A stretch of 64,000 bases of DNA from Symbiodinium natans (GCA_905221605.1 CAJNDS010002190.1:443338-507337), one strand, 5' to 3'; shown: positions 45,496-54,617, counted from the stretch's first letter. Numbers and translations are program-made. Notes: generated by a model from the sequence alone, not told the origin.

Positions 45496-45889
45496 CTGTG
45501 CAGCCTGGGTGCAGGCTGGGGGAGGGGAAGCCCCCTAAACCCTAGACCCCAAACCCTAAACCCGAAGCCCCAAACCTGAGGCCCTAAGCACATCTGGCTT
45601 TGCAGAACTCAGCAGAGCCCACAAGAAAACGACTGCCACAGGGGCCGGAAGACTCACGAATAGTAATCTCTCGCTTATGGCCCCCATATGCTTATACTAT
45701 AAATAACCCTAAACCCTAAACCCTAAACCCTAAACCCTAAACCCATTCTTACTAAGGCCCCTATATGACAAGGGGCTCAGCGACTCAAGCCCTGGGCCTC
45801 CAACACCCAAGGGTTTATGTGAGGTGAAGGGGTTTAGGGGTTTAGGGGCTTAGGAGTTTAGGTTTAGGAGTTTAGGGTTTAGAGTTAGG

Positions 45890-46005
45890 GTCCCTCTATA
45901 CTACCCCGGTTCCCCCCAGAATTAAGGCGATTTAGGGATACTGTAAGCCTATTAAGGCTATTTAAGGGGGAACTTAGGGGGGGGGTAGTATAGAGGGGGG
46001 TAGCA
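45890..46005. mobile_element. palindromic element (CCCTCTATACTACCCC ends)
   Basis: CCCTCTATACTACCCCGG...GGGGGGTAGTATAGAGGG with mirrored GGTTCCCCC and GGGGGAAC-like blocks. Seen once. Confidence 0.6.
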
Positions 46006-46074
46006 GGAAACCCTTGAAGAGCAGAGTTGGGTTGAACCCCTTGAACCCTAAACCCTTAACCCTAAACCCTCAAC

Positions 46075-46146
46075 CCCCGAGAGTGCTGTGGCTCTTGAAA
46101 GGCTCCCTCGCTTCCCAGAAGGTCGACGCAGGTGCATGACCCCCTT
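46075..46146 (-). CDS. exon, KGVMHLRRPSGKRGSLSR
   Basis: Twenty-four codons in phase 0, acceptor CAATTTCAG, donor GGG/GTTGAG. Basic peptide. In phase with 46690-46731 upstream. Confidence 0.5.
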
Positions 46147-46565
46147 CTGAAATTGACAGGGGTCTAGGGTTTAGGGGTTTAGGGTCTAGGGTTTGGGGTT
46201 TGGGGTTTGGGGTTTAGGGTCTAGAGTCTAGGGTTTGGGGTTTAGGGTTTTAGGATTTAGGGCTTTGGCTTGATCAGTGGGGGCGGGGGGGGGTTATGGA
46301 TTTAGGCGTGAACTGTATAGTACAAGTGGGCCTTCGATTCTTCTGCGGATTTGCTTGGGGTTGAGGGGGCTAATGCCCTAAATCGCTTCAACCCCTAGTT
46401 AAACCCCACTCTCCTAAACCCCAAACCCTCTATCCCCCAAAACCCTAAACCCTAGTTCGACCCTCTTCCCCTAAATCCTAAATCCTAAATCCTACATCCT
46501 AAACCCTAAATCCCCAACGCCAAGGCCCCGACCCTAAACCCAGCGAGACCTGCAAGGACCCTCCC

Positions 46566-46677
46566 CTTACTGTTGGTTAGTAAGAAAAATGAGGGAATGA
46601 GGTATCCTATGCAATCCCTTAAAGGGTATAAATAGGGGGATATAGGGTGCCTCACTCCCTGCTAGCCAACAGTAAGT
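46566..46677. mobile_element. MITE family D
   Basis: ACTGTTGGTTAGTA...GCTAGCCAACAGTA with inner TATACCC and GGGTATA mirrors; in the intron between 46690 and 46146. Confidence 0.65.
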
Positions 46678-46689
46678 CCCAGAACGGAC

Positions 46690-46731
46690 TGCGCCGAGAA
46701 GCAAGGCGTAGTCTTTAAAGATATTCGCCTC
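46690..46731 (-). CDS. micro-exon, EANIFKDYALLLGA
   Basis: Fourteen codons, phase 0, acceptor TTTTTTGCAG, donor GTCCGT. Confidence 0.48.
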
Positions 46732-46982
46732 CTGCAAAAAACTTGCCCACACACATGAGGGGTTTACGAAAATCGGGGACCCCTAATATGGATCCCAAAT
46801 AGTAGGGTAGGGCCCCCCTTATAATGCGGACGAGGTACCCCAAAAATCGTAGACCCCCACATGGGGTTAGGGCCTTAGGATTTAGGATGTAGGAACCCCC
46901 CCACCCTGAAGCCAGACACCCAAACTGGGGTTTGCCAGAACCCTCAATCCTAAACCCCCGAAGACAGCTTCCTTGACGGTCT

Positions 46983-47093
46983 AGAACCCCCCAAGACAAT
47001 GATAGAATTTTTTGGGCTCTTCAGTAAATAGTAGTTGAGGGAACCCCCCAAGACAATAAAGGACCTTTTGGGTTCTTCAGTAGTAAACAGTAA
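46983..47093. repeat. two-copy tandem duplication
   Basis: ACCCCCCAAGACAAT...TTTTTGGGCTCTTCAGTA occurs twice head to tail, about 55 bp per unit, slightly diverged. Confidence 0.75.
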
Positions 47094-47114
47094 ACGATGG
47101 GGGCGCGCCCTTAC

Positions 47115-47200
47115 GGCGGATCACTGCCATGCAGCTGCTGTTGAGGGTTATGGCCTTGAAAGTTTTGGCCTTGAAGGCTCGCAGGGATGGTGCCCCAACA
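47115..47200 (-). CDS. exon, FKAITLNSSCMAVIRR
   Basis: Ends at CGCC/GTAAGG. Upstream part reads HVGAPSLRAFKAKT; the acceptor is one of several AGs. Good third-position bias. Confidence 0.43.
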
Positions 47201-47430
47201 TGGGTTTAGGGTTTAGGGTTTAGGGTTGAGGGTTTAGGGTTGAGGGTTTAGGGTTTAGGGTTTAGGGTTTAGGGTTTAGGGTTTAGGGTTGAGGGTTTAG
47301 GGTTTAGGTTAGGGTTAGGAAGGTCTAAGGTTAGGGTTTAGGTGTTTAGGGTTTAGGTGTTTAGGGTCTACAGCTTGGGGCTTACGGCTTACCACTCTTC
47401 CCCCCAAGCCCTGAACCCAGAACCCTAAAC

Positions 47431-47576
47431 CCGCCCTTGTACAGGCCCTCCTTCTTCAAGTTCAGCATGATCGGATCCCTAAACCCTAAACCCTAAACCC
47501 TAAACCCTAAACCCCTCCTTCTTCAAGTTCAGCATGATCGGATCATACTCATCCGGCTGAACCCGGTTGGCGTCGG
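47431..47576 (-). CDS. exon split by a five-unit telomere insertion
   Basis: From CTGAG the frame reads NRVQPDEYDPIMLNLKKEG, then meets exactly 35 bp of TTTAGGG repeat. The last 32 bases before the array are repeated after it, and then LYKGG follows before donor GG/GTTTAG. Without array and duplication the frame is continuous. Confidence 0.55.
47446..47544. repeat. 35-bp telomere array with 32-bp flanking duplications
   Basis: 47446-47477 and 47513-47544 are identical (CCCTCCTTCTTCAAGTTCAG and 12 more). Between them lie exactly five heptamers. Confidence 0.88.
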
Positions 47577-48199
47577 CTCAGTTGAAGCGGTTCGAGTGTG
47601 GGGTCGTGGCTTTAAGGCTTCGGGTTTGGGGTCTGCCCTAAACCCCTAAACCCTAAACCCCAAACCCCTAAACCCTAAACCCTAAACCCTAAACCCTAAA
47701 CCCTAAACCCTAAACCCTAAACCCTAAGTAAGTAAACCCTAAACCCTAATTAATTAAACCCTCGAACCCTGGAGCCCTCGAACCCTGGAAGCCTGGAACC
47801 CTGAAACCCCAGAACCCCGAGCCCCTAGAACCCTGCAGTTTGGAGCCCAAGCCGGAGAACTTGGAACCTCCTCTGTTGGGGTTCCTACTCCTAAGCTCGC
47901 AGCCCTAAACTCGAAACTTCGACCTAAACAGATGTACCTCAGGTGGCTGCCCGCTCTCACCCTCCCCTCCCCCCTCGCCTCGCGCGTAGCCCCAAACCGA
48001 AGACCCACCCAAAACCCCTAAAACCCGCCCAAACCCTTTACCCGGGTTTCGGGTTCAGGGTTTAGGGTTTTTGGTTTAGGGTTCAGGGTGTAGGCGTAGG
48101 GCAAGTTTCGGCTGCATCTTGAATGGGGTAGTTCTACATAAGGCAACGCCGGCTACTGCCCTGAGGTTAGTGCAACTCTTCGGTGAACGAACCATGAAC

Positions 48200-48239
48200 C
48201 TTCGAAGCGGGGGATTGCTTCATATAGGGCGCAAAATAC
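48200..48239 (-). CDS. micro-exon, YFAPYMKQSPASK
   Basis: Acceptor TTAGTAG, donor AAG/GTTCAT. Lies just downstream of the stop at 48306, so it probably starts the next gene. Confidence 0.43.
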
Positions 48240-48305
48240 CTACTAAGAAAATTGCCAGCAATGGTCCCTAGAATTTTGTACTCTACTAACCTCTAAAACC
48301 ATAAT

Positions 48306-48401
48306 CTAATTGCGAATGCCCCCCATATTCGGCAAGGTGCCATACTCGCGCATGAACTTCCACATCTTGGTTAGCTTCGTGTCCACGAACTCCTCCGTCA
48401 C
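48306..48401 (-). CDS. terminal exon, DTKLTKMWKFMREYGTLPN
   Basis: Thirty-two codons from GGAGAG to TAG, beginning VTEEFVDTK. In phase with 48570-48640. Strong codon bias. Confidence 0.62.
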   Translation of the reverse strand: MTEEFVDTKLTKMWKFMREYGTLPNMGGIRN

Positions 48402-48465
48402 CTCTCCTGAACTGCGCGCACTGTGCTAGTGAGAACCTGAACTCCAATCCCTACCAGAAGGTCTG

Positions 48466-48550
48466 GGGTTTAGGGTTTAGGGTTTAGGGTTTAGGGTTTA
48501 GGGTTTAGGGTTTAGGGTTTAGGGTTTAGGGTTTAGGGTTTAGGATTTTG
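48466..48550. repeat. TTTAGGG array filling an intron
   Basis: About 11 plus-strand units make up half of the 168-bp intron 48402-48569. Confidence 0.93.
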
Positions 48551-48569
48551 GGTTTAGGGTTGCCAGTAC

Positions 48570-48640
48570 CTTGCCACTCGATGGCCACCAATGAACCTTG
48601 AAGTTGGGTCCATCGTCTCCCCCGCCCCCTTTGCCGTTGC
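48570..48640 (-). CDS. exon, DDGPNFKVHWWPSSGK
   Basis: Two bases plus 23 codons from TTTGTTAG to AAG/GTACTG, glycine-rich start. Joins 48838-48911 (G+GC) and 48306-48401 in phase. Confidence 0.6.
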
Positions 48641-48699
48641 CTAACAAACGGAACCCCTCACCTCCTCAGAACCCATGAGCCTCAAATAAACCTGAACCC

Positions 48700-48837
48700 C
48701 TAAACCCTAAACCCTAAACCCTAAACCCTAAACCCTAAACCCTAAACCCTAAACCCTAAACCCTAAACCCTAACCCTAAACCCTAAACCCTAAACCCTAA
48801 ACCCTAAACCCTAAACCCTAAACCCTAAACCCTAAAC
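48700..48837. repeat. CCCTAAA array filling an intron
   Basis: About 19 units form 70 percent of the 197-bp intron 48641-48837, opposite in orientation to the array at 48466. Confidence 0.93.
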
Positions 48838-48911
48838 CGCGCTGCTTTGCGCTGCCCGCGAGTCCTTTCTCCGACAGCTCCCGGTACCCAAAGACAATCG
48901 TGGGAAGGCAC
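48838..48911 (-). CDS. exon, CLPTIVFGYRELSEKGLAG
   Basis: Acceptor CTGCCCAG; ends CGCG/GTTTAGGG on the first GT of the telomere array. First of three in-phase exons. Confidence 0.6.
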
Positions 48912-49465
48912 CTGGGCAGCTCTCCAAAGGTTTCGGACTTACTCTACGGGGTTTAGGGTTTAGGGTTTGGGGTCTAGGATTTAGGCTTAGGGTTTAGGGT
49001 TTAGGGTTTAGGGTTTAGGGTTTAGGGCTTAGGGCTTAGGGCTTAGGGCTTAGGGCTTAGGGCTTAGGGTTTAGGGTTTAGGGTTTAGGGTTTACGGTTT
49101 AGGGTTTAGGGTTTAGGGTTTAGGGTTTAGGGTTTACGGCTTAGGGTTTAGGGTTTTGGGTTTGGGGTTTAGGGTTTAGGGTTCAGGGTTTAGGGGTTAG
49201 GGGTTAGGGGTGAGGGTTAGGGGTTAGGGGCTAGGGGTTTTATGGCTTTGGGTTGCGCTTACCGCCAAACCCCAGAGGTTTTGTTTTTTGTTTTTGCTGC
49301 CACGAAGCCCTCACCCCAAACCTCTCAAGCCTCATGCTCTTAACCCCAAAACCCCTAAACCCCTAAAAACCCTAAAAACCCCTAAATACCCCTAAAGCCC
49401 CTAAAAACCCAAAAAAAACCCTAAACCCCTAAACCCTTAAACCCCACACCCCTAAACCCTAAACC

Positions 49466-49539
49466 CTAAAGCAATGCTGCGCCGAGACGCTTCCGCTTCT
49501 TTTTCAGCACCAGGGAGACAAGATCCTTGGACCAAAGGG
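49466..49539 (-). CDS. exon-like segment, LVSLVLKKKRKRLGAALL
   Basis: Acceptor CCTTGCAG; the frame carries KKKRKR, like a nuclear signal, and stops at the TAG inside the first TTTAGGG unit. Another frame is also open. Confidence 0.4.
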
Positions 49540-49572
49540 CTGCAAGGTTTACTATTATCTTAGGGGAAGTTG

Positions 49573-49690
49573 CTTGGAGGTTCATGGTACTTATTCACGA
49601 AATTTTAACTGTACTTACAACCCACTTATAAGCCCCTTAAGCCTGATATGGTGATAAGTACAGTTACAAGTACAGTCATAATTGGTTAAT
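49573..49690. mobile_element. MITE family B, 3' end replaced
   Basis: Left end CTTGGAGGTTCATGGTACTT is intact; the right end breaks at GGTTAATAAG and continues into a family E element at 49695. Confidence 0.65.
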
Positions 49691-49694
49691 AAGG

Positions 49695-49840
49695 GTAGCT
49701 ACATGGTTCCTTAGTATGGGCCCTTAAGAGGGGTCCCCTTGTATGCCCTTTAGATACCCTATGCAACCCACGGGTCCATACATCAGAACCCTTGAAAGAA
49801 GGTCGGGGGCCATATCAAGGGCCCATATAGCTACCCTTAG
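49695..49840. mobile_element. element family E
   Basis: GTAGCTACATGG...CCATATAGCTAC ends, same internal blocks as 9087-9230. Confidence 0.6.
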
Positions 49841-49851
49841 ACACAAAAATA

Positions 49852-49950
49852 ACCTAGGAATGACACGGGTGCCTTTTTTGGTTTAAAGGGGCTCCAAGGG
49901 AACCTGATCCCTAAAAGCAGGGGGGATAAGGGCCTACTTTGGGTCCTAGT
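49852..49950. mobile_element. MITE family C relative
   Basis: AACCTAGG, GGGTGCCTTTTTTGG, AAGGGAACCTGATCCC, AAGGGCC, GGGTCCTAG in family order. Confidence 0.45.
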
Positions 49951-49981
49951 TCGGCTTTGATTTAGTTTAGATACGGTTAGC

Positions 49982-50296
49982 GTGTGTTGCGGGCTCAGAA
50001 GAGAACAACGCGCAATGGAGACCCCGAGGATATCTGAAGAGGCGAAGAGGCCCTTCGTGCATCACCCGCAACCCCCCCGAAGTCTGACTCCAGCACCACT
50101 TGCACACTCAAAAGCCTCAAGCTCAAAGCCACAACCCGGAAGCCTGGCAAAAACAGAAACCTTCGAACCCCTACATTCCCAACTCCCGCCGCCGAAGCCC
50201 GAGTCGCTAGGAACGAAGCCCTTACAGAAGCCTCACACCTCAAGGAGTGGTTCCTTGCCATCTAAGCCTCCTACAAACAGCATGGGGTTTCCCTAA
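49982..50296. other. low-complexity region with open frames, unresolved
   Basis: Plus frame rich in Pro, Lys and Ser (LPPPKPESLGTKPLQKP); minus frame hydrophobic (FRVVALSLRLLSVQVV). Neither has convincing splice sites or family match. Confidence 0.25.
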
Positions 50297-50504
50297 ACCC
50301 TAATTGAACCCTAAACCCCCCTGTATGGGCAAGCATCTTGCAACACTCTTCTCAGAGAAGCTGAGAAGACACCGAAAGCCACTGGACAGCCACTGCCCTT
50401 CACGACCCAGCTTATGAAGGCCCGAATGAAGCTTGTAAACCCTAAACCCTAAACCCTAAACCCTAAACCCTAAGCCGGGCGTCGATCGTAACTGCCTGGG
50501 CCAC

Positions 50505-50565
50505 CTGGGGCGCCACGGGCGCCAGCGGGGCGGCGCAGGCAGCGAGCAGCGTGGCGCGGCGCGGC
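50505..50565 (-). CDS. exon, RRATLLAACAAPLAPVAPQ
   Basis: Acceptor CCCCCAG, donor CAG/GTGGCC, all third positions G, C or T. Looks like a signal or transit peptide core. Confidence 0.45.
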
Positions 50566-50794
50566 CTGGGGGAAGGGGGTTTGGGGTTTAGGGCTTAGGA
50601 CTTAGGGTTTAGGGTTTAGGGCTTAGGGTTTAGGACTTAGGGTTTAGGGTTTAGGGCTTAGGGTTTAGGGTTTAGGGTTTAGGGTGTAGGGTTTAGGGTT
50701 TTAGGGTTTTAGGGTTTTAGGGTTTTAGGGTTTTAGGGCTTCCAAAACTTAAATTGTTTAGGGCTATTGGGTTTTAGGGATTCGGCTTCGCGAC

Positions 50795-50982
50795 CTATAC
50801 CCAGCAGGGAGGTGTTCTGTTCTTGATAATGTCGATCACATCCACGCCTTCCTCCTTGCAAGTGACTCGCGGATGATTCACCCGATCAACGCAGCCATCG
50901 AAAATCACTCTCTGCAGTCCTCGGCTTCATCACGTGGCAGGAATTTGCCGGAGCCATGGTAGACGATCCGGCCCTTCCTCCA
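50795..50982 (-). CDS. terminal exon with a frame break
   Basis: From TGGCAG the frame reads WRKGRIVYHGSGKFLPRDEA then EDC. At AGAGAG (about 50908) the frame ends; the next reads VIFDGCVDRVNHPRVTC and VIDIIKNRTPPCWV to TAG. Loss of one AG pair would join them. Family not recognised. Confidence 0.48.
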
Positions 50983-51176
50983 CTGCCAGTTAATTAATGG
51001 AAGTCCGGCCACCCGTCTCCTTCGTGGCGCATGAAAACACCAACTATAGATCGGGTATAAGCTGCGTACACAAGCAGCAACAACGAAGAACATGAGCAAT
51101 GAACAAGGCGCTCACACGCCCTTCATCTGTCCTTCACAGACGAAACACCGAAGCAATTCATCAGCACCCGGCTTGC

Positions 51177-51264
51177 CTGAACCTCTTTCGCTTTGCGTCT
51201 GGCTTCCTCATAGCCATGGCCGCCCGGGCTGTAATGGCCTGCGGCCACAGCGATATACTCACAC
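51177..51264 (-). CDS. exon, YIAVAAGHYSPGGHGYEEA
   Basis: Acceptor GCGCGACAG, GC donor CAG/GCAAGC, one base plus 29 codons. In phase with 51321-51357 (GG+G, glycine). Confidence 0.52.
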
Positions 51265-51320
51265 CTGTCGCGCAATCCCAAAACCGCATTGCAGTTCAGT
51301 GTACCTTAACCACCAAGTAC

Positions 51321-51357
51321 CCGCACACATGCACGGCAACGTTACGCAAGATCATTT
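51321..51357 (-). CDS. micro-exon, MILRNVAVHVC
   Basis: Acceptor GCATCTGCAG, donor GCGG/GTACTT, two bases plus 11 codons plus two. Confidence 0.48.
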
Positions 51358-51482
51358 CTGCAGATGCCGAACGTTGAACCCGGCCCCAGCAAATGCCAAG
51401 CTTGTGAGAATCCAGTCCTTGACATGAAAATCCTCCCATCTCAATGCAATACAGAGAGCATATTACAGAGGAGAATCAGACT

Positions 51483-51927
51483 TCACGCAAGCACCTCATT
51501 GTACACAAGCTCCTTCGTTCGCCGCCGAACCTGATCAATCAGCAATTGTGGATACGCCCAACACCCAACACAACTGTCGCGTGACGGCGCACCTGCAGTG
51601 AGTCCATGATGGTCACCAAGTTCGTCTTGAAGGCCTGAATAAAACAGAACTGCCGCACAGATGACCTGCAGTAGCAGTCCGAACACACACAACCAGACAA
51701 ATGGAGCGCCACTGCGCAGATCCCTTTGGTGACCAAACTTACACGCGGCCAAGCTGCGTCCTGAGGCCGGCAATGCAGCGGATTGCTACTGATAAAGCCG
51801 GCAAGGTGGCCGCCATATGTAAACAATCCCTGCACCATCGCCTGATGGCAGCAAAAAAGTCACGCACCTGCCTCAAACACATACCAAAGCACACCCATGA
51901 GGTCTTGCAACACTTCCATCACAAGAA
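51483..51927 (-). CDS. C-terminal five exons of a membrane protein
   Basis: Exons 51927-51895, 51788-51743, 51711-51666, 51634-51593 and 51530-51483 join in perfect phase to a TGA. They read LVMEVLQDLM, AIRCIAGLRTQLGR, GAPFVWLCVFGLLLQ (membrane helix), AFKTNLVTIMDSLQ and VRRRTKELVYNEVLA. Introns are 106, 31, 31 and 62 bp with GT donors. Upstream exons within 51940-52090 are likely but not placed. Family not recognised. Confidence 0.62.
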
Positions 51928-52109
51928 CTGTGTTTGCTACAGACTCCACATGCCCGTAGAACCGGACAATGCACGGATGGCCTTGGCACATTTCGAGGGC
52001 TTCGCTCAGACGTCTGGTCCCGAACCTTTGGGACACCGCCCTCCAAGGTGTCTCACCTTGAGAAGAGGGTGGGTTGGGCCCTGGACCCATCCATCAACAG
52101 GGTTTAGGG

Positions 52110-52252
52110 TTTTCGGTTTAGGGTTTAGGGTTTAGGGTTTAGGGTTTAGGGTTTAGGGTTTAGGGTTTAGGGTTTAGGGTTTAGGGTTTAGGGTTTAGGG
52201 TTTAGGGTTTAGGGTTTAGGGTTTAGGTTTAGGGTTTAGGGTTTAGGGTTTA
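52110..52252. repeat. TTTAGGG array
   Basis: About 20 units on plus with one short slip. Confidence 0.94.
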
Positions 52253-52399
52253 GCATCTCAAGTTCGAGCATTTACTAGGCCAGCAGTGTATCTAGGCAAC
52301 GGAAAAAACCCACCCGCCCAAAGAATCCCATAACATTAAGAAAATAGAAGGTTACTTATTTTCTCTTCGGATGCACCAATCACGCCGTAGTACCAAGCA

Positions 52400-52620
52400 C
52401 TTAACACAAGCCACACCCGGCCTTGAGGCCTTGAAACCCTAAACACCAGGCCTTGAGGCCCTGAAACCCTAAACACTAGGCCTTGAGGCCCTGAAACCCT
52501 GAAACCTAAATACTAGGCCGTGAGGCCGTGAAACCCTAAACAGCAGGCCTTGAGGCCCTGAAACCCTAAACACCAGGCCGTGAGGCCTTGAAACCTTAAC
52601 CATTAGGCCCGGAAATCCTA
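52400..52620. repeat. roughly 32-bp minisatellite (AGGCCTTGAGGCCCTGAAAC)
   Basis: Seven units containing AGGCCKTGAGGCC and GAAACCCTAAACA; the latter half keeps a telomere-like CCCTAAAC. Confidence 0.85.
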
Positions 52621-52629
52621 AACACCTTT

Positions 52630-53425
52630 GGACGAAACGACCTTGCCCAGTAAAAAATGACCTAGCCCAGTAAAAAAATGACCTAGCCCAGTAAAAAAAT
52701 GACCTTGCCCAGTAAAAAACGACCTTGCCCAGTAAAAAAATGACCTTGCCCAGTAATGACCTTGCCCAGTAAAAAATGACCTTGCCCAGTAAAAAGATGA
52801 CCTTGCCCAGTAAAAAAATGACCTTGCCCAGTAAAAACTGACCTAGCCCAGTAAAAAAATGACCTTGCCCAGTAAAAAAATGACCTTGCCCAGTAAAAAA
52901 ATGACCTTGCCCAGTAAAAAAATGACCTTGCCCAGTAAAAAAATGACCTTGCCCAGTAAAAAAATGACCTTGCCCAGTAAAAAAATGACCTTGCCCAGTA
53001 AAAAAATGACCTTGCCCAGTAAAAAAATGACCTTGCCCAGTAAAAAAATGACCTTGCCCAGTAAAAAAATGACCTTGCCCAGTAAAAAAATGACCTTGCC
53101 CAGTAATGACCTTGCCCAGTAAAAAAATGACCTTGCCCAGTAAAAAAATGACCTTGCCCAGTAAAAAAATGACCTTGCCCAGTAAAAAGATGACCTTGCC
53201 CAGTAAAAAGATGACCTTGCCCAGTAAAAAGATGACCTTGCCCAGTAAAAAGATGACCTTGCCCAGTAACATTTTTACTGGGCAAGGTCATTTTTTTACT
53301 GGGCAAGGTCGTTTTTTTTGACGAAACGACCTTGCCCAGTAAAAAAATGACCTTGCCCAGTAAAAAAATGACCTTGCCCAGTAAAAAAATGACCTTGCCC
53401 AGTAAAAACATGACCTTGCCCAGTA
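52630..53425. repeat. 21-bp minisatellite with one inverted block
   Basis: Unit ATGACCTTGCCCAGTAAAAA, 35 or more copies. Units with the A-run missing occur twice. Near 53270-53315 two units are inverted (ACTGGGCAAGGTCATTT), flanked by direct ones. Open frames over it are artefacts. Confidence 0.95.
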
Positions 53426-53489
53426 ACTCCTTAACATTTAAAATATATATGAAAGAGAGGTTTAGGGTTTAGGGTTTAGGGTTTAGGGT

Positions 53490-53624
53490 TTAGGAGCTCT
53501 GGTTGAGGAGTTCCTCCAGCATGGCCAGAAGAGAGGGGCCAAGTTGGAGGTCACTCTCAGGTGACTGGAATCCTACCCGATGGATGCAGTGGATCGGAAC
53601 CCTTGAGCCAAAACGGATCCGGGG
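53490..53624 (-). CDS. terminal exon, QLGPSLLAMLEELLNQSS
   Basis: Forty-five codons from CCCCAAG to TAA, starting PRIRFGSRVPIHCIHRVGF. Leucine-rich amphipathic end. The stop codon lies at the border of a TTTAGGG array. Function unknown. Confidence 0.55.
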   Translation of the reverse strand, partial: PRIRFGSRVPIHCIHRVGFQSPESDLQLGPSLLAMLEELLNQSS

Positions 53625-54097
53625 CTTGGGGGTTTTAGAGGGTTTAGGGTTTAGGGTTTTGGGTTTAGGTCTAGGGTTTAGGGGGCTTTGAGGTTTTAGG
53701 GCTTTGGGGTTTTGGGGCTTCTGGGGCTTGGGGTCTTAAGGGTTTTAGGGTTTTAGGGTTTATGGGTTGTTAGGGTTTTAGGGCTTTAGGGCTTTAGGGC
53801 TTTAGGGTTTTAGGGTTTTAGGGTTTTTAGGGTTCTAGGGTTTTAGGGTTTTAAGGCTTTCGGGCTCTAGGGGCTTGGGATTTTTAGGGTTATTGGGTTT
53901 TAGGGTTTAGGGGTTTAGGGGTTTTGGGGGTTTGAGGTTTTGGGGCTTTGGGGTTCTGGGGTTTCGGGGTTTCGGGGTTTCGGGGTTTCGGGTATTTGGA
54001 TTTGGGGCTTTTGGGGTTTTAGGGTTTGGGGCTGTAGGGCTTCAGGGCTTCAGGTTTCGAGCTCAGGCTGCGCACGGGTAGTTGTGAACAACGTCAC

Positions 54098-54138
54098 AAG
54101 CAAGAGAACGCCTTCAGTATCACAGTATCGCTATACAC
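54098..54138 (-). CDS. micro-exon after a MITE intron, VYSDTVILKAFSC
   Basis: Begins GTGTATAGC directly after CCTAGAAG, eight bases beyond the MITE at 54145. Donor GCTT/GTGACG. Confidence 0.5.
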
Positions 54139-54144
54139 CTTCTA

Positions 54145-54251
54145 GGCTGCCCAGTAACCTAGGCTTAAAAAGGGTGCCCTTTTTTGCTTAAAGGGGTTTA
54201 TAAGGGAACCTAAACCCCCCAAAAAGGGAATAAGGGTACTACTGGGCATCT
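54145..54251. mobile_element. MITE family C occupying an intron
   Basis: On minus AGATGCCCAGTAGTACCC...GGTTACTGGGCAGCC, TA on both sides. The intron inferred from its flanks is 54139-54255, so the MITE is almost the entire intron. Confidence 0.7.
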
Positions 54252-54255
54252 TAGC

Positions 54256-54277
54256 CTTCATACAGATATCCAAGAAC
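54256..54277 (-). CDS. micro-exon before a MITE intron, FLDICMK
   Basis: Acceptor AAGTTGCAG, GC donor AAG/GCTAAG; one base plus seven codons. Upstream 54308-54355 reads ILESCAARFAKARL to a donor GTAGGG. Confidence 0.45.
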
Positions 54278-54617
54278 CTGCAACTTGGGCAAATGAGAGC
54301 AACCCTCAACCCTACCAATCGAGCCTTGGCGAAGCGAGCTGCACAGCTCTCCAAAATCACAAACCCAAAGCCCCAAACCCTAAGCGGCCCCTTTGATGGG
54401 TACGCTCAGTCTAGGGTTTAGGGTTTAGGGTTTAGGGGTTAGGGGTTAGGGTTTAGGGTTGAGGGTTTGGGGTTTGGGGTTTGGGGTTTGGGGTTTGGGG
54501 TTTGGGGTTTGGGGTTTGGGGTTTGGGGTTTAGGGTACAGGGTTAGCGTTAGGGTACTATCATAGGAACCCCCAATCTGGGTACCAAAACTGGATCCTAA
54601 ACCAAAGCCCCTAGCAC

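Noticed and set aside
51860-52090. Protein kinase fragment (HPCIVRFYG, TVLVMEVLQ)
   Set aside because: It looks like a kinase N-lobe, but LVMEVLQDLM joins in phase to four downstream exons encoding a membrane protein, and no lysine, HRD or DFG motif was found.
52630-53425. CRISPR array
   Set aside because: The units are contiguous 21-mers with no unique spacers, in a eukaryotic context.
53602-53615. Relic of the dinoflagellate spliced leader (TTTTGGCTCAAG on minus)
   Set aside because: Twelve bases match, but they fall within the well-supported terminal exon 53490-53624 as codons for RFGSR. Most likely coincidence.
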